DNA of 6,064 bases from Chroococcidiopsidaceae cyanobacterium CP_BM_RX_35 (GTDB lineage Bacteria; Cyanobacteriota; Cyanobacteriia; Cyanobacteriales; Chroococcidiopsidaceae): contig JAFAVL010000247.1 of NCBI GenBank assembly GCA_019242465.1, forward strand, positions 1 to 6,064, read 5' to 3'. The notes below the pieces were generated by a model. It saw only the letters and a program-made list of their open reading frames with translations. It did no database searches and had not been told where the DNA came from. The first letter of the stretch is position 1. Each line of letters opens with the position of its first letter. The translations under genes and the position numbers were made by a program. Of the stretch, positions 1-5,529 are shown in pieces.

Positions 1-185
1 CCGACAGTAACACCCCCTATTTAAGCGGATGAGCTCTGCTTGAAAATGACGCCACTTGCATATAGGGGGAGTAGACATAGGCAGCAAGCGCAGTAACAAC
101 GAAGCTTTCCTCCCCTACCATCTCCCTCTCTTTTTGCGACACAACCCCTAAAGGAGTAACTTTTTCAGCTTCAACCGCGAGGAGC

Positions 186-214
186 CCCACGTCTCTCCCG
201 AAGGGGAGCGTGGG
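186..214. repeat. Bulged hairpin, possible transposon subterminal end
   Basis: An outer stem CCCACG (186-191) / CGTGGG (209-214) encloses an inner stem CTCCC (195-199) / GGGAG (204-208) with a GAAG loop. Three unpaired bases, TCT (192-194), lie on the 5' side only. Imperfect hairpins of this sort mark the ends of IS200/IS605-family elements. The layout (AGCCCC, stem, stem, GGGAG) resembles the right-end hairpin at 1528-1558. It could be the right end of a neighbouring TnpB-type element whose body lies left of the window, or the left-end hairpin of the element described here; I cannot decide which. The flanking 1-185 holds no gene I can support. Confidence 0.45.
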
Positions 215-271
215 AGGAATCGCGGACAAGATTTTTGAGGCACCACAGTTAAATCATGTTACAATAAACAC

Positions 272-1545
272 ATGAATACTGCCTATCAGTATCGCCTCCG
301 ACCCACTACTAGCCAATCTGCCCAGATGGAGACATGGCTGGATTTGTGTCGGCGGCAGTATAACTATCGGCTCTGGGAACGCTTTAACTGGTGGGACTCC
401 AACGTTGTCCCATTAACGCTTGTCCTCTGGTATGCAGCATTGCGCCACTGACTGACATGCCTGAATACTACGGTCAAAAGCGTGACTTGGTACAGACAAA
501 AGTCAAATACCCAGAGTATAAAGATATCCACGCAGATGTACTGCAAGATGTGGTCGGTCGGGTCAACAAAACGTTTGAGCGGTTCATCAAAGGCGATAGC
601 AGTGGCAAGCGCTCTGGAAGACCACGGTTTAAGCCCAGTAGTCGATGTCGGTCTTTCACCTATCCCCGGATGAAGCCCGATTGCATCAAAGAAAAATTCT
701 TCACGTTGCCCAAAATTGGTGATGTGAAGGTGATTTTGCACCGACCGATACCAGAAGGCTTCCTGATCAAGACTTGTACAGTAGTCTACAAGCCCGATGG
801 TTGGTACGTCACGCTCTCGTTGTCTGATGATACTGTCCCTACTGTCTCCCCAGATAGCAAGATGGAGAATGCTGTCGGCATTGATGTCGGGCTGAAAGAT
901 TTCTTGGTGACAAGTGAGGGTGAGATTGTATCGATTCCTCAGTATGCCCGTAAGAGTGAGAAGCGCCGTAAGGTACTGAACAAAGCACTCTCGCGTAAAC
1001 GGCAAACAGGAACCAAACGTAGACAAAAAGCGGGTAAACGTCTGTCTAAGCACTACCAGAAAGTAGCGAGACAGAGGAAAGATTTTCATTTTAAAACAGC
1101 GAAATTGCTGTTGGATAAATATGACGTAATTGCACATGAGGCGTTGAACATCAAGGGACTTGCCAAAACGAGATTGAGTAAGCCGATTTTGGATGCTGGG
1201 TGGGGTGAATTCATTGAGATAGTTACCTGCAAGGTGCGGAATGCACTGCCGCTTTCCTGCCGGAGGTCGCCTCCGGCAGGGTCGGCAGCTGCAAGTGCTG
1301 GTAGGCTGACGGTCGCTGTGAATCCATCTGGTACAACTCAAAACTGTTCTGGTTGTGGCGAAAAGGTTTCAAAGACTCTGGCTGACAGATGGCATAGCTG
1401 CCTTAGCTGTGGGACAGAGTTGGATCGGGATTTGAATGCAGCCATTAACATCAAAAATCTTGGGGTAGGGCATTCCCTGAGTAAAGCTCAACGAGTATCC
1501 GAAGCGATAGCTGGAGTTGTTGAGAAGCCCCCTCTGTCCGCATAG
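272..1545 (+). pseudogene. tnpB: tnpB, RNA-guided nuclease, frameshifted near base 402
   Basis: TnpB is the compact RuvC nuclease of IS200/IS605 elements, guided by an omegaRNA from the element's right end. The natural start is ATG 272 (MNTAYQYRLRPTTSQSAQM...), typical of cyanobacterial TnpB. That frame stops at 449-451. Family-like sequence resumes in the next frame (RCPINACPLVCSIAPL) and runs to TAG 1543-1545. AACGTTGTCCC near 402 reads as AAC CGT TGT CCC if one C is restored, so a single-base deletion is the simplest cause. The second-frame part holds every catalytic landmark: RuvC-I in GIDVGLKD (Asp codon 883-885), RuvC-II in IAHEALNIKGL (Glu codon 1138-1140), a zinc ribbon CSGC...CLSC, and RuvC-III DRDLNAAINI. 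What is broken is the N-terminal domain that binds RNA and target. An extra stretch of about 18 residues lies between KVRNA and GRLTVAVNP. Restart at GTG 391 is possible, but no ribosome site is visible. Confidence 0.9.
1246..1288. repeat. GC-rich nested palindrome inserted in frame in tnpB
   Basis: A perfect inner stem, CCTGCCGGAGG (1256-1266) / CCTCCGGCAGG (1270-1280), has a TCG loop. It is nested within an outer stem CTGCCG (1246-1251) / CGGCAG (1283-1288). TGCA lies on both sides (1242-1245 and 1290-1293), a possible short target duplication. The palindrome encodes residues absent from usual TnpB proteins (LPLSCRRSPPAGSAAASA), between the RuvC-II region and the zinc ribbon. It keeps the reading frame. 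It looks like a small dispersed palindromic element rather than part of tnpB. Confidence 0.75.
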
Positions 1546-1878
1546 CCGCAGAGCGGGGAGTATGTCACCAAAATATCCCGTCTCTTCTCTCAATTCTCTA
1601 ATTGCTGCTGCTTGGGGGCTCTCTTCATCTGGGTTGAAGGCACCAGCAGGTAGTTCTAGCAAAATCTCACCGACACCATACCTATATTGTCGCACTAAAA
1701 TAATTTCTTGCTCGTTAGTCACTGGCAGGATTTGAGCTACCTCTGGTCCAACAGTAATAAAATAATCATTAATAATTTTTCCATTAGGTAATTCGATTTC
1801 GTCTTGCCGGACTTTGCACCACGGGGAATTGAAAACCATGGCAGATTTCAATACCTTCCACTTTTTTAAGTCTTTCAT
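1369..1878 (-). pseudogene. NUDIX hydrolase (ADP-ribose pyrophosphatase type), 3' part lost to insertion
   Basis: NUDIX enzymes of this type hydrolyse nucleoside diphosphates linked to another moiety, such as ADP-ribose, in the cytosol. The start is ATG at 1878 (MKDLKKWKVLKSAM...), as in cyanobacterial relatives. A TTG 23 codons upstream (1947) would overlap the divergent gene and is less likely. Visible features are PWCKVRQDEIELPNGKIINDYF (residues 20-40 region), RQYRYGVGEILLELPAG (63-79) and the NUDIX box from Gly79, with REL (94-96), EE (98-99) and TG (100-101). One residue more than the textbook spacing separates the first Gly from the first Glu region, which I believe is usual in this subgroup. 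Native sequence ends near YFGD (about residue 103-105), at base 1569. The remaining codons down to the stop at 1369 are antisense to the tnpB element. The metal-binding box survives, but the last beta strands and helix, which usually shape the substrate pocket, are gone. No Shine-Dalgarno sequence is visible. Confidence 0.85.
1528..1568 (+). repeat. Right-end hairpin of the TnpB element; likely omegaRNA 3' end
   Basis: The stem is CCCC (1528-1531) plus CTCTG (1532-1536), pairing with CAGAG (1549-1553) plus GGGG (1555-1558); one C (1554) bulges on the 3' side. GAGTATGTCAC follows, ending at 1568. The hairpin overlaps the last codons and the stop of tnpB. In this family the omegaRNA scaffold comes from the tnpB 3' end and right end, and the bases just past the element serve as guide. 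Here the guide would begin at 1569, in NUDIX sequence. Confidence 0.65.
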
Positions 1879-1958
1879 AGGCAAACTAGGCTGGCTCAAC
1901 GTAGTCTCCGAAGGCGTCTCCGGCAGAACCTGGAGATTTGTACTCAACTATAAATACC

Positions 1959-3005
1959 ATGCATGTAGAAGTTGAGATATTTAAGGTACAAAAGCGGTTC
2001 CCTTTAACCATTAGTCGCGGTACGACTGCCCAGACGATGAATGTGTGGCTGCGGGTGGAGCAGGATGGGATTGAGGGATGGGGGGAAGCGTCACCGTTTT
2101 CCTTAGGGAATCATTGGCAATCTACTGAGATGCTCAAGGACGCACTACAACAAGTAGCGCCTATGTTGCAGACATTCAGCCCCATGGAGCGGCAGCAAAT
2201 TTCGCGCTGTTTACAGGAATCACAAGTCCCCTCCTCAGCTCAAGCGGCAGTGGAGGTGGCGCTGTACGACTGGTTGGGAAAGTCTGTGGGATTACCCCTT
2301 TGGCAATTGTGGGGGCTAGACCGCAGCCGCATTGTGCCAACTTCGGTCACAATTGGAATTAGTTCACCAGAAATGGCAAGGGCTAGGGTGCGGGACTGGC
2401 TCCGATTGGCTGATGTGCAGATATTCAAGGTGAAGCTAGGCAATCCAGCAGGGGTTGAGGCAGATCAAGAAATGCTGATGGCGGTGCAACAGGAGGCTCC
2501 AGCACTAGAGCTTTTTGTTGACGCTAATGGGGGTTGGAGCCTAGATGATGCGGTTTTTATGTGTAGTTGGTTGGCAGAGCGGGGTGTGAAGTATGTAGAA
2601 CAGCCGCTTCCAAGAGGGGAGGAAGCTAGACTGGCACAGTTAAAGGCGCGATCGCCTCTCCCTATCTTTGTTGATGAAAGTTGTCTCACCAGTCGCGATA
2701 TTCCTTCCCTAGCAAACTGCGTCCATGGGATTAATATCAAACTCATGAAAGCTGGGGGTTTAACTGAGATAATACAGATGATACATACGGCGCGAGCCTG
2801 CAGCTTGCAAGTGATGTTCGGTTGCTATTCCGATAGTTCGCTGGCTAATACAGCAGCGGCACATTTATCGCCGCTAGCTGACTATCTAGATTTAGACAGT
2901 CACCTGAACTTACTTGATGACCCGTTTGTCGGTGCAGTATTACAAGCAGGACGGCTGCTACCGAATGATAAACCAGGTTTGGGGGTGCAGCGCCAGTGCA
3001 ACTGA
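1959..3005 (+). CDS. dgcA: Dipeptide epimerase / N-acyl-D-glutamate racemase (enolase superfamily)
   Basis: A muconate-lactonizing/enolase-superfamily enzyme of the L-Ala-D/L-Glu epimerase branch. These abstract the alpha proton of an acylated or peptide-bound amino acid and re-add it on the other face. Counting from ATG 1959 (348 residues, normal family length), the N-terminal cap carries KRFPLTISRGTTAQT and GWGEASPF. The barrel carries the catalytic pair in FKVKLG (Lys157, Lys159), metal ligands Asp188 (FVDAN), Glu214 (YVEQP) and Asp239 (FVDES), and the opposing base Lys261 (NIKLMKAGG). A late loop, GCYSDSSL, stands where many family members have GCMxESSL, which may bear on the substrate. 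The next gene starts inside its 3' end (10-base overlap), so the two are surely cotranscribed. An in-frame TTG at 1938 would add seven residues and is less likely. TATAAA lies 10 bases before the ATG without a clear ribosome site. HIP1 at 2648 marks it as native. The symbol follows the DgcA-DgcN pairing and is an inference; the enzyme may instead act on murein dipeptides. Confidence 0.85.
   Translation: MHVEVEIFKVQKRFPLTISRGTTAQTMNVWLRVEQDGIEGWGEASPFSLGNHWQSTEMLKDALQQVAPMLQTFSPMERQQISRCLQESQVPSSAQAAVEVALYDWLGKSVGLPLWQLWGLDRSRIVPTSVTIGISSPEMARARVRDWLRLADVQIFKVKLGNPAGVEADQEMLMAVQQEAPALELFVDANGGWSLDDAVFMCSWLAERGVKYVEQPLPRGEEARLAQLKARSPLPIFVDESCLTSRDIPSLANCVHGINIKLMKAGGLTEIIQMIHTARACSLQVMFGCYSDSSLANTAAAHLSPLADYLDLDSHLNLLDDPFVGAVLQAGRLLPNDKPGLGVQRQCN
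2648..2655. repeat. HIP1 octamer
   Basis: Exact GCGATCGC palindrome inside the racemase gene. HIP1 is greatly over-represented in many cyanobacterial genomes, so it supports the cyanobacterial origin and long residence of this gene. Confidence 0.8.
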
Positions 3006-4039
3006 CACCTAACCAGCGCTTAGCGATACTGCTTCATGGTGGAATTCGCGGCACTTATGGCAAGACGGGACTATCACTTTTACGCTACAGTGAATCCCCA
3101 ATTGTGGCGGTGATTGACTGGGAATCTGCTGGTGAATCGTTGCTGCACTTAACTGGTATCGCTCGTGATGTGCCAGTGGTAGCAACGGTAGCGGCAGCGC
3201 TGCCTTATGCACCTGATGTGTTAGCCATTGGCATCGCGCCTTCTGGAGGGGCATTGCCTGAGCAGTGTTGGCAGGAAGTCAAACAAGCGGTAGCAGCCGG
3301 ACTGTCAATTGTAAACGGCTTACATACACCAATAGCGACGCCAGAGCTACAGAGCAGCCTCCGTGAGGGGCAGTGGATTTGGGATGTACGTCAAGAACCA
3401 CCTAACTTACCAATTGCCAGTGCTAGAGCGCAAACACTTCCCTGCCAGAGAGTCTTGACTGTCGGTACTGACATGGGAGTTGGCAAGATGTCAACGAGTT
3501 TGGAACTTAACTGGGCAGGACAACGACGGGGCTTACGTTCCAAGTTCCTCGCTACAGGTCAAGCAGGTCTAATGTTAGCAGGGGATGGAGTGGCACTAGA
3601 TGCAGTGCGAGTAGACTTTGCTGCTGGTGCTGTGGAGCAAATGGTGATGGACTTTGGCAACGACTATGATATTCTTCACATTGAAGGGCAAGGGTCACTA
3701 CTGCATCCAGGTTCCACAGCCAGCCTCCCTCTACTGCGAGGTTCACAGCCGACTCAGTTAATCTTAGTTCATCGAGCACACCAAACTACAATCCGCAATC
3801 ATCCTCACGTACCAATTCCACTTCTGGGTAAAGTCATTCACCTTTATGAAACCGTTGCTGGTGCAGTTGGTGCCCTAGCACCCGTAAGCGTAGTTGCGAT
3901 CGCACTCAACACTGCCCACCTGGATGCGGCGGCGGCAGAATTTGCAATTGAGCAGACGCAGGCAGAAACGGGGCTACCTTGTACTGATCCTGTTCGTTAC
4001 GGAGCTGAAGTTTTGCTAGATGCGGTGATAAAGATTTGA
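2996..4039 (+). CDS. dgcN: DUF1611 P-loop protein, DgcN-like D-glutamate N-acyltransferase candidate
   Basis: A 347-residue DUF1611 protein of normal length. The N-terminal Rossmann-like half (about 1-145) has RLAILLHGGIRGTYGKTG and VVAVATV-type strands, then GIAPSGGALP (79-88) and IVNGLHTP (105-112). The C-terminal P-loop half has a Walker A-like GTDMGVGKMST (157-167), FLATGQAGLM (184-193), HIEGQGSLLHPG (228-239) and a final DPVRYG (331-336). In marine proteobacteria, DUF1611 protein DgcN transfers an acyl group from acyl-CoA to D-glutamate. DgcA then racemises the product, opening a route from D-Glu to L-Glu. The gene follows the racemase directly. It begins at GTG 2996 inside the upstream gene, giving a 10-base overlap that points to translational coupling; GGTTTGGGGG just upstream may help. 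HIP1 at 3896. No terminator is visible after the stop. The family is clear, but the exact activity in cyanobacteria is inferred. Confidence 0.85.
   Translation: MQLTPNQRLAILLHGGIRGTYGKTGLSLLRYSESPIVAVIDWESAGESLLHLTGIARDVPVVATVAAALPYAPDVLAIGIAPSGGALPEQCWQEVKQAVAAGLSIVNGLHTPIATPELQSSLREGQWIWDVRQEPPNLPIASARAQTLPCQRVLTVGTDMGVGKMSTSLELNWAGQRRGLRSKFLATGQAGLMLAGDGVALDAVRVDFAAGAVEQMVMDFGNDYDILHIEGQGSLLHPGSTASLPLLRGSQPTQLILVHRAHQTTIRNHPHVPIPLLGKVIHLYETVAGAVGALAPVSVVAIALNTAHLDAAAAEFAIEQTQAETGLPCTDPVRYGAEVLLDAVIKI
3896..3903. repeat. HIP1 octamer
   Basis: A second exact GCGATCGC, in the DUF1611 gene. No exact copy occurs in the tnpB element or in the region after 4040. Confidence 0.8.
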
Positions 4040-4339
4040 AATCCAGTCTTCTCACTCTACCATCTCTTGTAATTTTGGCAACACAACCACCTGATGCATA
4101 AATTGGTACCGCTATGATATATAGAAATACTTTTAATTCCTTCAAGGCGCTGTAGCATTTCGAATTCTCATCCGGCGTCAGTCGCTATCTCTACTGGCGA
4201 TCACCCTTTAACAAAGCATCGAGCAGCCACAGAGCTTGAAAGTTTGGTAGGGAGCTGCTTCGATACCTAGCGCGGGTCACAATAGGGCATGAGCAGTTGG
4301 TCTGCTAGCCAATCGCAGTTAGGAAATAGAATTGCTATT
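4040..4339. other. Intergenic stretch without a supportable gene
   Basis: This is the gap between the DUF1611 gene and the minus-strand tri-motif ORF. No complete frame with a start and ribosome site is convincing. On the minus strand two short open stretches read like protein: PEVEIAILFPNCDWLADQLL and, in another frame, ARYRSSSLPNFQALWLLDAL, the latter ending in a TAG near 4187-4189. They might be the ragged tail of a decayed gene, or chance. No intrinsic terminator for the upstream operon is visible. Confidence 0.4.
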
Positions 4340-4609
4340 TCAACCTCTGGTTAAGCGGATGTGTTCCAGAATCTGCTGCTTGCGCTGTTCGGAGGTTAAT
4401 GGCGAGCTGGGCAAGCCTGCGGTCCTATTAAAGCCTGTAGAGCTTCCAGATTGCCGTTCCACGTTTCTTCGTTCTCCGGTAGATAAGCGGACGTGTTCTA
4501 CAATTTGCTGCTGACGTTGTTCGGAGGTTAGCAGTGGTTTAGGAAAACCAGCTGTACTCCGCGACAAATGCTCCATAATTCGTTTCTGACGGTCAGATTG
4601 AGTAGCCAT
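4340..4609 (-). CDS. Small protein with three helical EQRxQQIxEH motifs, family not recognised
   Basis: An 89-residue hydrophilic protein starting at ATG 4609. It contains one motif three times: SDRQKRIMEHLSRSTAGF (5-22), TSEQRQQQIVEHVRLSTG (28-45) and TSEQRKQQILEHIRLTRG (72-89). Copies two and three are also similar in DNA (4483-4530 and 4351-4398, 40 of 48 bases by eye) and lie 44 codons apart, so they arose by duplication. Each motif should form a short charged amphipathic helix. The linkers are rich in Ser, Thr, Gly and Pro and probably flexible. There is no signal peptide or membrane segment. This layout suits a scaffold or adaptor that binds one partner at several sites, but I do not know the partner. 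It lies 115 bases downstream of the NblA-like gene on the same strand and may share its transcript. No strong Shine-Dalgarno precedes the ATG. The repeated motif, rather than composition or length, argues that it is real. Confidence 0.55.
   Translation of the reverse strand: MATQSDRQKRIMEHLSRSTAGFPKPLLTSEQRQQQIVEHVRLSTGERRNVERQSGSSTGFNRTAGLPSSPLTSEQRKQQILEHIRLTRG
4351..4530 (-). repeat. Two diverged 48-base direct repeats inside the tri-motif gene
   Basis: The copies are 4351-4398 and 4483-4530, with about eight mismatches. Several mismatches are synonymous or conservative (Ile/Val, Lys/Gln), indicating selection on the encoded helix after duplication. The spacing of 132 bases keeps the frame. 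Confidence 0.65.
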
Positions 4610-4724
4610 GATTCACTGGGTTGACTAGATGTTGTATTAAGCAAATTTCTTGGTTGTCTTTGACTTGTAGCTTCGCAATAGTACATAATCTTCTATAGTG
4701 CTACTATCACCCAACTTTGGGTTG

Positions 4725-4952
4725 TTAAAAAGACATAGGTTCAGAACTGATACCCAAGGTTTCTTTGAAATCTTTCCCAATGTTCCAGGCATCCCTGAGC
4801 AGCTCACGGTAAGTATTTTCTCGAATCATGGCATTTCGATAAAGCTCAAGCAGCAAAGCTTGGGTTTCTGCTTGGGAGAGTTCCTTTAGCTGCTGTTCCA
4901 GGGCTGTGAGTGTAAATTCCTGCTCTAGAGACAGTTGGTCTTGTGAGTTCAT
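4725..4952 (-). CDS. nblA: NblA-like phycobilisome degradation protein
   Basis: 75 residues from ATG 4952, preceded by a good ribosome site (AGAGGATGGAGC before the ATG on the minus strand). NblA/Ycf18 proteins are about 60-residue helical proteins. They bind phycobilisomes and recruit the Clp protease when cyanobacteria are starved or light-stressed. Matching features are SLEQEFTL (8-15), a middle helix with ELSQAETQALLLELYRNAMI (24-43), and the hallmark IRENTYRELLRDAWNIG (43-59), which corresponds to the VRExxYxxLLKxxW segment of NblA. The C-terminus is about ten residues longer than usual. Upstream in-frame codons to 5033 lack family resemblance. Two perfect dyads (4986-5003, 5015-5032) lie where regulators would act. 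The tri-motif ORF follows on the same strand. Chromosomes often carry several nblA paralogues, and this may be a divergent one. Confidence 0.6.
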   Translation of the reverse strand: MNSQDQLSLEQEFTLTALEQQLKELSQAETQALLLELYRNAMIRENTYRELLRDAWNIGKDFKETLGISSEPMSF

Positions 4953-4985
4953 GCTCCATCCTCTACTAAACCGAGACCAGAACCA

Positions 4986-5003
4986 AATGTTGGTTGCAAC
5001 ATT
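4986..5003. promoter_or_regulatory. Perfect 7-4-7 dyad upstream of nblA-like gene
   Basis: AATGTTG (4986-4992), spacer GTTG, CAACATT (4997-5003), centred about 42 bases before the start codon. It could be an operator or a leader hairpin. AACCAA/TTGGTT (4981-4986, 4990-4995) overlaps it as an alternative pairing. Confidence 0.4.
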
Positions 5004-5014
5004 CAGCCTGCTTA

Positions 5015-5032
5015 TGTTTACTATTGTAAACA
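5015..5032. promoter_or_regulatory. Second perfect 7-4-7 dyad upstream of nblA-like gene
   Basis: TGTTTAC (5015-5021), spacer TATT, GTAAACA (5026-5032), centred about 71 bases before the start and 29 bases from the first dyad. On the minus strand it contains a -10-like TACAAT, so a bound protein would occlude the promoter. It does not match the NtcA consensus GTA-N8-TAC. The rest of 4953-5170 shows no gene. Confidence 0.45.
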
Positions 5033-5170
5033 AATTTTAAGAAAGATGCACTGATGACTCTAGTGACTTCCGCTAGTAACGGAAAAGAGGGCTTCTCCAG
5101 ATACTGTGGTGGTGGGAGAAAACTGGTCGGCTTCCTGTTGGCAGTGAGAACTTCTAGGTTATTCACTCGG

Positions 5171-5529
5171 CTAGGGACTGCAAAGCCAGACTTGCCCAGT
5201 CTTTCGGCTGCACATCTGACAACTGGGAAACCGAGGAGGTGTTCTGTGGGGGCCAAAATACTTCTCACTGCGGTAGCGTAGCCAAACTCTTGGCACTTGA
5301 GGAACTTGCTCTTTCTGCTCCTGTGTCAAAGTGTTGTATAGTTGCAGGGCACGCTTGCACTCACCACGGCAGGCAGCGTTGTTGTGTGCATCCCAATAAC
5401 TCCTTGCACGCGAATTCTGAGGCAAACTTCTTTTACCAGAGCTTCTCCAGCCGGGGGAATGTCTTGCTTAGTCATTAGAGCCAAAAGAATGCGATCTAGC
5501 TTTTGTGCTGAGGTTCTATCTTTTCCCAT
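5171..5529 (-). pseudogene. Frameshifted cyanobacterial conserved hypothetical gene
   Basis: Two minus-strand frames join into one protein-like sequence. The first, from ATG 5529, reads MGKDRTSAQKLDRILLALM then KQDIPPAGEALVKEVCLRIR. After a break near 5410-5415 the next frame gives ARSYWDAHNNAACRGECKRA, LQLYNTLTQEQKEQVPQVPR and VWLRYRSEKYFG. Removing two bases (GT) after CGC, or adding one, restores the frame: CGC GCA AGG AGT TAT. The joined product is about 100-120 residues. The last 25 codons before TAG 5171 look less natural, so the original stop may have been near 5230. I recall the VWLRYRSEKYFG ending from uncharacterised cyanobacterial proteins but can give it no function. Its first codons overlap the glycosidase remnant on the other strand, so the original 5' end may also be lost. 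Confidence 0.55.

Larger units (their letters stand above)
223..1568 (+). mobile_element. IS200/IS605-family TnpB-only (IS1341-type) element
   Basis: The element consists of a single tnpB gene with no tnpA alongside. It ends shortly after tnpB in an imperfect hairpin followed by GAGTATGTCAC, and the right boundary is placed at TCAC (1565-1568). This boundary has independent support: the minus-strand NUDIX reading frame loses family resemblance at exactly this point. The left boundary is not resolved. I set it just after the hairpin at 186-214, and the true end may lie anywhere from there to about 265. Elements of this class have no transposase of their own and depend on TnpA supplied elsewhere. 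Within the visible flanks the missing 3' part of the NUDIX gene does not reappear on the left, so either another insertion or a deletion adjoins the left end. Confidence 0.75.

Noticed and set aside
17..229. Minus-strand 70-codon frame at the left edge
   Set aside because: It runs through the hairpin at 186-214, has no convincing ribosome site and no family resemblance, and does not continue the NUDIX protein.
364..1341. Long minus-strand frame of 325 codons opposite tnpB
   Set aside because: It is antisense to clear TnpB domains, has no recognisable family, and is best explained by the codon pattern of tnpB.
1879..1947. TTG-initiated 23-residue extension of the NUDIX protein
   Set aside because: Relatives begin near MKDLKKW; the extension would be translated from repeat-like intergenic DNA.
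1938..1958. TTG start for the racemase
   Set aside because: GGAG is only two bases before this TTG, too close for initiation, and the ATG at 1959 gives the usual N-terminus.
3906..4145. Minus-strand frame overlapping the end of the DUF1611 gene
   Set aside because: Two thirds is antisense to a well-supported gene, and the hydrophobic first 25 residues have no ribosome site.
4705..4722. ACCCA/TGGGT hairpin after the NblA-like gene as a terminator
   Set aside because: The stem is five pairs and no T-tract follows on the minus strand.
5015..5032. NtcA or LexA binding site
   Set aside because: The half-site order is TAC-N4-GTA rather than GTA-N8-TAC, and the LexA core GTAC is absent.
4966..5268. 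Minus-strand 100-codon frame upstream of the NblA-like gene
   Set aside because: It overlaps the regulatory dyads and the decayed hypothetical gene in another frame; a readable stretch (NNLEVLTANRKPTSFLPPP) is not enough to support a gene.
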